5,212 bases of DNA from Paludibacteraceae bacterium (lineage in GTDB: Bacteria; Bacteroidota; Bacteroidia; Bacteroidales; Paludibacteraceae): NCBI GenBank assembly GCA_947471245.1, contig CANIXM010000170.1, positions 1 through 5,212 of the forward strand. Reading direction: 5' to 3'. Below the pieces are notes generated by a model. It was not told where the DNA came from. It was given only the letters and a program-made list of their open reading frames with translations, and made no database searches. Below, piece after piece: positions 1 through 5,212 of the stretch; position 1 is the stretch's first letter; each line of letters starts with the position of its first letter. The position numbers and the translations under genes were made by a program.

Positions 1-14
1 CTTTTTGGGAATAT

Positions 15-22
15 TAACTTTG
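15..22 (+). promoter_or_regulatory. Candidate -7 box of the alaS promoter
   Basis: TAACTTTG matches the Bacteroidetes -7 consensus TAnnTTTG exactly. The partner -33 TTTG element would fall upstream of the window, so it cannot be checked; the TTTG at 4-7 is too close to serve. If the box is real, transcription starts near position 29 and the alaS leader is about 310 nt, containing both arms of the repeat array. No other full match to this box was seen between here and the start codon. Confidence 0.4.
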
Positions 23-86
23 CCTGACGACGATAAATGCTTGCAGCGATATTAGCCTACGGCGATAGATGCTTCTCGATTGTACA
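22..86 (-). repeat. Degenerate, inverted arm of the palindromic array
   Basis: Read on the minus strand, this stretch contains decayed versions of the repeat found downstream on the plus strand. One is at 86-70 (AATCGAGAAGCAT, compare AATATCGCGAAGCAT). A second is at 68-48 (TATCGCCGTAGGC followed by AATATC, compare TATCGGCGTAGCC). A third is at 51-36 (AATATCGCTGCAAGCA, with an enlarged loop), and there is a trace at 35-22. In the second copy the stem GGC/GCC is exchanged for GCC/GGC while the GTA loop is kept. On the plus strand this also shows as a near-identical 12-mer pair (CGATAAATGCTT at 31-42, CGATAGATGCTT at 63-74). Confidence 0.55.
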
Positions 87-90
87 ATGA

Positions 91-338
91 ATATCGGCGT
101 AGCCATATATCAGCGAAGCGTAATATCAATCAATATCGCGTAGCGCAATATCGGCGTAGCCAAATATCTAATAATATCGCGAAGCATATATCAGCGTAGC
201 GTAATATCAATTAATATCGCGTAGCGTATTATCGGCGTAGCCAAATATCTATCAATATCGCGAAGCAAATATCGGCGTAGCCAAATATCGCGAAGCATAA
301 TATCAATAAATATCGGCGCAGCCAAATATCAATAAAAT
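91..338 (+). repeat. Array of 12 GCGNAGC mini-palindromes separated by ATATC words
   Basis: Twelve 7-mer cores start at 97, 113, 138, 154, 179, 194, 219, 235, 260, 275, 290 and 316. Seven are GCGTAGC, four GCGAAGC and one GCGCAGC. Spacings alternate 16/25/16/25/15/25/16/25, giving a 41-bp unit, then tighten to 15/15 and end at 26. The long spacers alternate between a gTAATATCAAT type and a cAAATATCTA type, so 97-178 and 179-259 form an 82/81-bp tandem pair differing by about seven substitutions and one 1-nt indel. Every core is bounded by ATATC or a close variant. The last spacer continues to within a base of the alaS start codon. There are no long unique spacers, so this is not a CRISPR array. 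Function is unknown; REP/BIME-like intergenic repeats are the nearest concept. Confidence 0.9.
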
Positions 339-2960
339 ATGACATCACAGGAAATTAGACAATCATTTCTCGATTTTTTTGAAAGTAAGAATCACAAGAT
401 CGTGCCATCAGCACCCATGGTTATCAAAGACGACCCCACCCTGATGTTTACCAACGCAGGGATGAATCAGTTTAAGAACATCATTTTGGGCAATGACCCC
501 ATCAAATATGCTCGTGTGGCCGACTCACAAAAATGCTTACGCGTGAGCGGAAAACACAACGACTTGGAAGAAGTGGGACACGACACCTACCACCACACCA
601 TGTTCGAGATGTTGGGCAACTGGTCTTTTGGCGATTATTTCAAGAAAGAAGCCATCGAGTGGGCGTGGGAATACCTGGTGGACGTGCTGAAACTGGATAC
701 AGACAGACTGTATGTCACTGTTTTTGAAGGTTCGCCAGCCGAAGGATTGAGTCGCGACGATGAAGCTGCCGCCATCTGGGCACAGTTCCTACCTGCCAGC
801 AGGATTATCAATGGCAACAAAAAAGACAATTTTTGGGAAATGGGCGATACTGGTCCGTGCGGTCCATGCTCGGAAATACACATCGATATCCGCGATGATG
901 CTGACCGTGCTAAAGTGGATGGTTTGACATTGGTGAATGGTAGTCACCCGCAAGTGATTGAAATTTGGAACAACGTATTCATGCAGTTCAACCGCAAAGC
1001 CGATGGTTCGCTAGAAGAACTACCAGCCAAAGTGATTGACACAGGTATGGGATTCGAGCGTCTGTGCATGGCATTGCAAGGCAAACAGTCCAACTACGAC
1101 ACCGATGTGTTTACACCCATCATCAAAGAAATTGGTGCTATCTGCTCAGCTGAATATGGCAAAAACGAGCAAGTGGACATTGCCATGCGTGTGATAGCCG
1201 ACCATATCCGCACCATCGCATTTTCTATCACCGACGGACAGTTGCCTTCCAATGCCAAAGCGGGATATGTGATTCGTCGCATCCTTCGCCGTGCTGTGCG
1301 TTATGGCTACACTTTCCTCGACCAGCGTTCGGCATTTATGTACAAGCTCATTGATGTGCTTTGTCAGGTGATGGGTGCCGCTTATCCAGAACTGATAGCG
1401 CAAAAATCATTGATAGAAAAAGTAATCAAAGAAGAGGAGGAGTCGTTTCTGCGCACGCTGGAGACAGGGATACGTTTGTTGGAAAAGAGCCTCCCCCAAA
1501 CCCCATCCGACAGAGGGGGCGTGTTAAGCGGAAAAGTGGCGTTCACGCTTTATGATACTTTTGGATTTCCGCTAGACTTGACCGAATTGATACTTCGCGA
1601 AAACGGCATGACCGTAAATATCGAAGAATTCAACGCCGAGATGCAAATCCAAAAAGACCGTGCGCGCAATGCAGCAGCCGTGGAAACTGGCGACTGGGTG
1701 ACGGTACGTGAAGGTGATAGCATCTTTGTAGGGTACGACTGCACGGAATGTGAAACAGCCATTCTTCGTTATCGCAAAGTGAAACAAAAAAATCAAGAAT
1801 ACTTCCAACTGGTACTTTCTCAGACTCCTTTTTATGCCGAAATGGGAGGTCAGGTAGGCGATTCAGGAGAATTGAAAGGCGAAAAAGGAAGCATTCAAAT
1901 CCTTGACACTAAGAAAGAAAACAACTTGGCAGTGCACATCACCGCTCAGTTGCCTGAGGATATCACAGAGACATTTACAGCTACGATTAATACCGAAAAT
2001 CGCCAGGCCATTTCGTGCAATCACTCGGCTACACACTTGCTGCACGAAGCATTGCGTGAGGTACTAGGTACACACGTGGAGCAAAAAGGCTCGTTTGTAA
2101 GTCCCGATAGTTTGCGTTTTGACTTCTCGCATTTCCAAAAAGTATCCAAAGAAGAAATCAGAGCCGTTGAGACCATTGCCAATAGAAAAATTCGTGAGAA
2201 TATTCAGCTGAACGAAATGCGCGAAACGCCTATAGCTGAGGCACAAGCACTGGGAGCAATGGCACTGTTTGGCGAAAAATATGGTGAGACTGTTCGTGTG
2301 ATTAAGTTTGGAACTTCTACCGAACTATGCGGAGGTACACACGTGCAACGCACAGGCGATATCGGCATGGTGCGCATCATCTCCGAGTCGTCAACCGCAG
2401 CTGGCATCCGTCGCATCGAGGCCATCACCGCCAAGGCAGTAGAGCAACTGCTTGATGCTCAGCAAGACATGATAGCCGAAGCCCGTGAGGTACTCCACAA
2501 CGCACCCGATCTGATGAGTGCCATCCGCAAATCGCAGGAGGAAAACTCAGAACTGAAAAAACAAGTGGAAGCTTTCGTGCACGAAAAAGTGATGACACTA
2601 AGAGATACCCTGATAGCACAAGCCCAAGAAGTAAACGGCGTGAAGGTAATCAAATTGGAATCCGACCTAACGGCCGACCAAGTAAAAACACTTGCTTTCC
2701 AAATCCGCAATGTGCTGAGCGAAAAACTATTCTTCGTAGCAGGCTGCGTGAACGATGGCAAACCATCACTCACCGTATTGCTATCTGACGACCTAGTAGC
2801 AACAGGCATGAATGCCGTGAACATAGCGCGCGATGCTGCCAAAGAAATACAAGGTGGTGGTGGCGGTCAACCTTTCTTTGCCTCTGCAGGCGGTAAAAAC
2901 CCAGCGGGAATAGCCAAGGCAGTATCCAAAGCACTAGAAGCTGTTTTAATTAATAATTAA
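339..2960 (+). CDS. alaS: Alanyl-tRNA synthetase (AlaRS, full length)
   Basis: Cytoplasmic class II aminoacyl-tRNA synthetase that charges tRNA-Ala with alanine using ATP and hydrolyses mischarged Ser/Gly-tRNA-Ala. Its 873 residues match the family. Catalytic core: N-terminal motif 1 region (DDPTLMFTNAGMNQFK, 31-46), motif 2 region (about 67-99, with HTMFEMLGNWSFGDYF) and motif 3 (VIDTGMGFERL, 232-242). Editing domain: zinc ligands of the HxxxH motif at H562 and H566 (HSATH), with C664 and H668 of CGGTH. C-terminal coiled-coil and DHHA1/C-Ala region: about 700-873, with GGGGGQPFFASAGG. All key residues are present, so it should be active. The start is fixed by an in-frame TAA six bases upstream (333-335) and by the usual N-terminus. 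There is no Shine-Dalgarno; the AT-rich leader is normal for Bacteroidetes. It is monocistronic with its own terminator. Residues 384-394 look like a repeat-derived insertion. Confidence 0.98.
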   Translation: MTSQEIRQSFLDFFESKNHKIVPSAPMVIKDDPTLMFTNAGMNQFKNIILGNDPIKYARVADSQKCLRVSGKHNDLEEVGHDTYHHTMFEMLGNWSFGDYFKKEAIEWAWEYLVDVLKLDTDRLYVTVFEGSPAEGLSRDDEAAAIWAQFLPASRIINGNKKDNFWEMGDTGPCGPCSEIHIDIRDDADRAKVDGLTLVNGSHPQVIEIWNNVFMQFNRKADGSLEELPAKVIDTGMGFERLCMALQGKQSNYDTDVFTPIIKEIGAICSAEYGKNEQVDIAMRVIADHIRTIAFSITDGQLPSNAKAGYVIRRILRRAVRYGYTFLDQRSAFMYKLIDVLCQVMGAAYPELIAQKSLIEKVIKEEEESFLRTLETGIRLLEKSLPQTPSDRGGVLSGKVAFTLYDTFGFPLDLTELILRENGMTVNIEEFNAEMQIQKDRARNAAAVETGDWVTVREGDSIFVGYDCTECETAILRYRKVKQKNQEYFQLVLSQTPFYAEMGGQVGDSGELKGEKGSIQILDTKKENNLAVHITAQLPEDITETFTATINTENRQAISCNHSATHLLHEALREVLGTHVEQKGSFVSPDSLRFDFSHFQKVSKEEIRAVETIANRKIRENIQLNEMRETPIAEAQALGAMALFGEKYGETVRVIKFGTSTELCGGTHVQRTGDIGMVRIISESSTAAGIRRIEAITAKAVEQLLDAQQDMIAEAREVLHNAPDLMSAIRKSQEENSELKKQVEAFVHEKVMTLRDTLIAQAQEVNGVKVIKLESDLTADQVKTLAFQIRNVLSEKLFFVAGCVNDGKPSLTVLLSDDLVATGMNAVNIARDAAKEIQGGGGGQPFFASAGGKNPAGIAKAVSKALEAVLINN
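1487..1521 (+). repeat. GC-rich imperfect inverted repeat inside alaS
   Basis: The segment begins GCCTCCCCCAAACCCC and ends GAGGGGGC, forming a C-run/G-run imperfect palindrome unlike the surrounding codon composition. It encodes residues 384-394 (SLPQTPSDRGG) in frame, between the conserved LETGIRLLEK helix and the GKVAFTLYDTFGFPLDL block, where AlaRS homologues vary in length and sequence. From memory, it resembles short CCTCCCCC...GGGGG repeats scattered through Bacteroidales genomes; that resemblance was not tested. The reading frame is intact, and the insertion probably sits in a surface loop. Confidence 0.5.
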
Positions 2961-2974
2961 GAGTTAATAATTAA
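2950..2974 (+). repeat. 11-bp direct repeat spanning the alaS stop codon
   Basis: TTAATAATTAA occurs at 2950-2960, where its last three bases are the alaS stop, and again at 2964-2974 after GAG. The repeat encodes the end of the protein (LINN-stop). It is AT-rich and low in complexity, most likely from local duplication, with no evident function. Confidence 0.6.
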
Positions 2975-2998
2975 TAACCAGCACTTTATACATTCTCT

Positions 2999-3041
2999 AA
3001 CGAGGGACTTCTGCGCGAGTAGAAATTCCTCGTTGTTTTTT
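2999..3041 (+). terminator. Intrinsic terminator of alaS
   Basis: A 7-bp stem AACGAGG (2999-3005) / CCTCGTT (3028-3034) is extended inward by TTCT/AGAA around a GCGCGAGT loop. It is followed by G and a run of six T (3036-3041). The T-run lies on the plus-strand side only, so it terminates alaS. It does not serve the convergent minus-strand operon, which lacks a U-tract here. Confidence 0.85.
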
Positions 3042-3073
3042 GTAATTTTGGTGTTCAAATATTCGGAAACCAT

Positions 3074-3094
3074 TAGCTTAAACCAACGAAGCTA
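3074..3094 (-). terminator. Weak hairpin just past the kinase stop codon
   Basis: A perfect 6-bp inverted repeat, TAGCTT (3074-3079) / AAGCTA (3089-3094) with a 9-nt loop, lies immediately downstream of the minus-strand kinase gene. There is no T-run after it on the minus strand, so it is a poor intrinsic terminator. It may only stabilise the 3' end of the mRNA or be a chance palindrome. Confidence 0.25.
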
Positions 3095-3099
3095 CTATT

Positions 3100-3948
3100 T
3101 CACAACGTCCTTCTACCAACTTCAAACTGGATAAGGCCTTCCATTGGTCGTTGTTCAATTTTTGTGATGTTGACATTTCGCTCGTAAGCCGCGATTTCTA
3201 GCACATCGCGAAAGTGATGCGCAATAGAGCCTACAAACCCAACTTCCATTTCATCAAGCTGATATTGCATCACATTGCGGGTAATGAATGCATCAAAGCT
3301 TTCGAATACGATGTTGAAGATAGCAGGTTCCTCTAAATTGTCCAAAAGGAAAGGGGCAAATTGGGCTAGAAAACGATTTGGGAAAGGCTGTTTGTACACT
3401 TTGTCAAGTATTTCAGCATTGGAATAGACGTATTGCGTGTAAAACTTGTCTTTCAATGTTGCAGGCAATTGGTTTTTCAAACAATCTGCTACAAGCAGTT
3501 TGCCCAATACCGCTCCACTGCCTTCGTCACCAAGTATGTAGCCAAGTGGTGAGATGTTATGAGTGATGGTAACACCATCGTAATAACAAGAATTTGAACC
3601 AGTGCCTAAGATGCATGCAATCCCTTTTTGATGTTGGAATAGGGCTCGGGCAGCACCTAGTAAATCACTCTCTATTTCAATGCTTGCATGTACAAACAGA
3701 GCACTAAGGGCGCTTCTTACTATGTCTTTTTTATCTTCGAAGGCACAACCTGCTCCATAAAATGAAATTTGGGTTATTTTTTCACTGGCTAATGCTGGTG
3801 TTAACTTCTCTCTTAGATCGGCAAGTATGTCATCTGTAGTCTGGTAAAATGGATTGATGCCCAATGTGTACAGTTCTTTCACCACTTTATCACCTTTCAC
3901 CAAACACCAATGAGTTTTGGTAGAACCACTATCCGCTATTAGTATCAT
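3100..3948 (-). CDS. BadF/BadG-type ATPase, N-acetylglucosamine kinase-like
   Basis: A 282-residue cytoplasmic sugar-kinase-fold (ASKHA) protein of the BadF/BadG/BcrA/BcrD family, which includes N-acetylglucosamine kinases that phosphorylate GlcNAc at C6 with ATP. Visible motifs in order: phosphate-1 loop DSGSTKT (6-12), ESDLLGAARAL (93-103) with D95 in the position of the catalytic aspartate of GlcNAc kinases, phosphate-2 loop GTGSNS (115-120), GDEGSGA (140-146), and the adenosine-binding region GFVGSIA (237-243). Length is normal for the compact bacterial members, and nothing appears to be missing. It starts 44 bp downstream of the PorT-like gene on the same strand with no separate promoter seen, so co-transcription is likely. 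The substrate is inferred from the family; glucosamine or another amino sugar, as in cell-wall recycling, is equally possible. Starts such as ATGATACTAATAGC without a strong Shine-Dalgarno are usual here. Confidence 0.82.
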   Translation of the reverse strand: MILIADSGSTKTHWCLVKGDKVVKELYTLGINPFYQTTDDILADLREKLTPALASEKITQISFYGAGCAFEDKKDIVRSALSALFVHASIEIESDLLGAARALFQHQKGIACILGTGSNSCYYDGVTITHNISPLGYILGDEGSGAVLGKLLVADCLKNQLPATLKDKFYTQYVYSNAEILDKVYKQPFPNRFLAQFAPFLLDNLEEPAIFNIVFESFDAFITRNVMQYQLDEMEVGFVGSIAHHFRDVLEIAAYERNVNITKIEQRPMEGLIQFEVGRRTL

Positions 3949-3992
3949 CGTGTTTTTATTGTATTTGAGGTTTTTTGATTCAAGGAACCAAT

Positions 3993-4727
3993 TTATTCGA
4001 AGTTGAAAGTCAAAGTCAGGATTCGAGAAGCTAGACTGGCAAGAGCATTAGTAAATTTTTTCTCATCGTTACTTAAGCTTTCGCTAAGTCTCTGATCTAT
4101 TGGGACGAGCATGTTGTTCATACCCACTGCAAATTTGAGCTCGGGTGACAGTTTGAAAAACGAAAAATACAGATCACAACCTACACCAAATTCTGAGTAG
4201 AAATCCACTGCGTTGAGTAATACCGCGTTCGTCTTGTTTCTACCAAGATCAAAATATATCCCTCCTCCACAAATTAAGTATGGACGATAATTATCTCTTC
4301 TGTCAGCACTATATTTTATAAACAAAGGCACACATACCGGAATGGAAGTGATGTTACGGTCGCCCATAAGCAGGATGGAGTCGCCACCATTAGGGCCAAC
4401 TTTTGGCATTGAAACGTTGTAAGTAAGGCTTCTATCAGCAAAGTGTAAAGAGGGAGTAAGTCTAAGATTAAAATGATCGTTCAAGCGAAGGTCAGAAATG
4501 ATACCAACCGAAAACCCAGGTTTAAGGCTTGATACATCAGCATAATACTTTTTCCCATCGATGGTCTGATAACTATGCATCACTCCAAAATCCATGCTAT
4601 TAAACCCCAAAGAAAACCCTAAATGTATAGGTTTACTATCCACATAAGGTAGGTTTTGAGCAAAAGCATTGGAGGTGAAACTAATCAATGCCGTGATGAG
4701 AATTGATTTTGTAAATAATCTATACAT
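3993..4727 (-). CDS. porT: PorT-family outer-membrane beta-barrel protein (T9SS-associated)
   Basis: A 244-residue exported protein. It has a signal peptide with K7, a hydrophobic stretch at 9-17 and probable cleavage AFA|Q at 23/24. The rest alternates short amphipathic strands and turns and ends LTLTFNFE with aromatic residues, as expected of an outer-membrane barrel. Family-like blocks are HLGFSLGFNSMDF (35-47), LKPGFSVGIISDLRLN (68-83), LRLTPSLHFADRSLTYN (88-104), VPLFIKYSADRRDNYRPYL (133-151) and FKLSPELKFAVGMNN (191-205). Their order and spacing match my recollection of Porphyromonas PorT and Flavobacterium SprT (about 250 aa), components needed for the type IX secretion system. The fallback call is a generic outer-membrane beta-barrel protein. 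It is the first gene after a recognisable promoter and is followed by the kinase gene. The ATG precedes the signal peptide directly, supporting this start. Confidence 0.78.
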   Translation of the reverse strand: MYRLFTKSILITALISFTSNAFAQNLPYVDSKPIHLGFSLGFNSMDFGVMHSYQTIDGKKYYADVSSLKPGFSVGIISDLRLNDHFNLRLTPSLHFADRSLTYNVSMPKVGPNGGDSILLMGDRNITSIPVCVPLFIKYSADRRDNYRPYLICGGGIYFDLGRNKTNAVLLNAVDFYSEFGVGCDLYFSFFKLSPELKFAVGMNNMLVPIDQRLSESLSNDEKKFTNALASLASRILTLTFNFE

Positions 4728-4753
4728 CGAGAAATTTTTCGTTTAATAGTAAG

Positions 4754-4888
4754 TTAAGGTGACCCAAACCAACTAGGCACACCCGCGATGAACCCAAACT
4801 TATCAGAATCACTTGCTGTGAGAAAGTCAACTTGAATGAATTTCGGCTTATGATTAAACAGATTTTTATTTGAATTATTGTATCTTAA
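4754..4888 (-). other. Startless 44-codon open stretch in the porT leader
   Basis: Between the predicted promoter and porT there is an open frame on the minus strand. It runs from just after a TGA to a TAA at 4756-4754 and has no ATG, GTG or TTG start. Its second half (for example FLTASDSDKFGFIAGVPSW) has a protein-like mix of residues. It could be the decayed tail of a lost small gene or chance. I do not call it a gene. Confidence 0.15.
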
Positions 4889-4901
4889 TCATAATGTGGT
4901 G

Positions 4902-4931
4902 CAAAGATACAAAAAATGGGCAAGCTACAAA
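4902..4931 (-). promoter_or_regulatory. Bacteroidetes-type promoter of the porT-kinase operon
   Basis: On the minus strand a TTTG -33 element (4931-4928) is followed after 18 nt by TATCTTTG (4909-4902), an exact fit to the -7 consensus TAnnTTTG. The spacing is within the usual range. Transcription would start near 4895, giving a leader of about 170 nt before porT. The interval between promoter and gene (4728-4901) holds no supported gene. A 14-bp imperfect palindrome (CGAGAAATTTTTCG, 4728-4741) abuts the start codon. Confidence 0.65.
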
Positions 4932-4937
4932 GTGTGG

Positions 4938-4985
4938 TTGGAATACTGTTTGATGGTTGGCAATGCGTAGATAAATTGGCAATAC
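4938..4985 (-). repeat. Three TTGGCAATAC-like direct repeats with a 19-bp period
   Basis: Plus-strand copies are TTGGAATAC at 4938, TTGGCAATGC at 4957 and TTGGCAATAC at 4976. Their starts are exactly 19 bp apart. They lie directly upstream of the predicted -33 box of the porT promoter (minus strand), a position suited to an activator. A weaker TGGGCAA at 4917 falls between the promoter boxes. The last copy adjoins the T-run of the neighbouring terminator. Confidence 0.5.
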
Positions 4986-5025
4986 AAAAAAAAGGCTGCC
5001 CAAACAAATGATGTTGGTCAGCCTT
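4986..5025 (-). terminator. Intrinsic terminator of the response-regulator gene
   Basis: On the minus strand a stem AAGGCTG (5025-5019) / CAGCCTT (4998-4992) with an additional inner CCAA/TTGG pairing is followed by a T-run (eight A on the plus strand, 4986-4993). It begins seven bases after the response-regulator stop codon, so it ends that transcript and insulates the porT operon. Confidence 0.88.
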
Positions 5026-5031
5026 CTCTTA

Positions 5032-5212
5032 CTAATCGTTTTGCTCGTCTTTGCCTTGCGGCGTGATAAGTTTATATCCTTTACCGTGTATATTTATTAT
5101 ACCTACATTAGGATCATCTTTCAATAATTTACGAAGTTTGGTGATATACACATCCATGCTTCTCGCATTGAAATAGTTGTCATCCACCCAAATGGTTTTT
5201 AGGGCAAAGTTA
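5032..5212 (-). CDS. rprY: OmpR/PhoB-class response regulator, C-terminal DNA-binding part (partial)
   Basis: The last 59 codons and stop of a gene that continues beyond the right edge of the window. The peptide starts NFALKTIWVDDNYFNARSMD and continues VYITKLRKLLKDDPNVGIIN then IHGKGYKLI. This is the second half of a winged-helix Trans_reg_C domain: the recognition helix region is roughly residues 16-31 of the fragment, and the beta-hairpin wing is IINIHGKGYKLI. The receiver domain with the phospho-acceptor aspartate lies outside the window. The NYFNARSMDVYITKLRKLLKDD stretch is typical of RprY of the RprXY two-component system of Bacteroidales, hence the symbol. The class assignment is firm and the exact orthologue is less so. 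A short charged tail (GKDEQND) follows the domain. The gene is transcribed toward porT but separated from it by a strong terminator. Confidence 0.85.
   Translation of the reverse strand, partial: NFALKTIWVDDNYFNARSMDVYITKLRKLLKDDPNVGIINIHGKGYKLITPQGKDEQND

Noticed and set aside
91..338. CRISPR array
   Set aside because: The units are 7-20 bp with spacers of 8-19 bp that are themselves repetitive. There are no unique 25-40 bp spacers and no cas genes.
91..338. T-box or other known riboswitch before alaS
   Set aside because: No T-box consensus or specifier-loop architecture is visible, T-boxes are not typical of Bacteroidetes, and no terminator precedes the start codon.
230..338. Minus-strand open frame through the array (GAT ATT TGG type codons)
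   Set aside because: It is short, arises from the repeat composition, and has no start or family resemblance.
635..2842. Multiple antisense and out-of-frame open frames within alaS
   Set aside because: They overlap a fully conserved gene, have no recognisable domains, and are shadows of its codon structure.
3378..3566. 62-codon plus-strand open frame opposite the kinase gene
   Set aside because: It is antisense to a well-supported kinase and shows cysteine-rich, domain-free sequence typical of a shadow frame.
4728..4741. Imperfect palindrome CGAGAAATTTTTCG next to the porT start codon as an operator
   Set aside because: It is AT-rich with one mismatch and easily arises by chance; there is no second copy at the promoter to support a regulator.

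Overview
The window looks like chromosomal DNA of a Bacteroidota member, most likely order Bacteroidales. The AlaRS sequence is of the Bacteroidales type, with the C-terminal glycine-run motif GGGGGQPFFASAGG. There are promoter boxes of the TTTG / TAnnTTTG kind used by the Bacteroidetes primary sigma factor, and no Shine-Dalgarno sequence precedes alaS. A PorT-like outer-membrane protein and an RprY-like response regulator are also present. PorT points to a lineage with the type IX secretion system (T9SS). The genus cannot be resolved from this sequence.

Layout: positions 1-338 contain no protein-coding gene but carry a dense array of short palindromic repeats that runs into the alaS start codon. 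alaS (339-2960, +) encodes a full-length alanyl-tRNA synthetase. It carries a small GC-rich repeat-like insertion in its coding sequence and ends in a clear intrinsic terminator (2999-3041). On the opposite strand, convergent with alaS, lie a PorT-family beta-barrel protein (4727-3993) and a BadF/BadG-type N-acetylglucosamine-kinase-like protein (3948-3100). They are separated by 44 bp and probably transcribed together from a Bacteroidetes-type promoter near 4902-4931. Upstream of that promoter are three direct repeats with an exact 19-bp period. Next comes the intrinsic terminator of the last gene, the 3' end of an OmpR/PhoB-class response regulator (5212-5032, minus strand, truncated by the window edge).

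The genes are mostly ordinary housekeeping or envelope functions. The most unusual element is the array before alaS. Twelve copies of the 7-mer GCGNAGC vary only at N, where T, A and C all occur. They are arranged with nested 41-bp and 82-bp periodicity and flanked by ATATC words. They are preceded by a degenerate arm of the same elements in opposite orientation. GCGNAGC is the known unusually stable DNA mini-hairpin sequence, and the array lies inside the predicted alaS leader, so it could act at the DNA or the RNA level.
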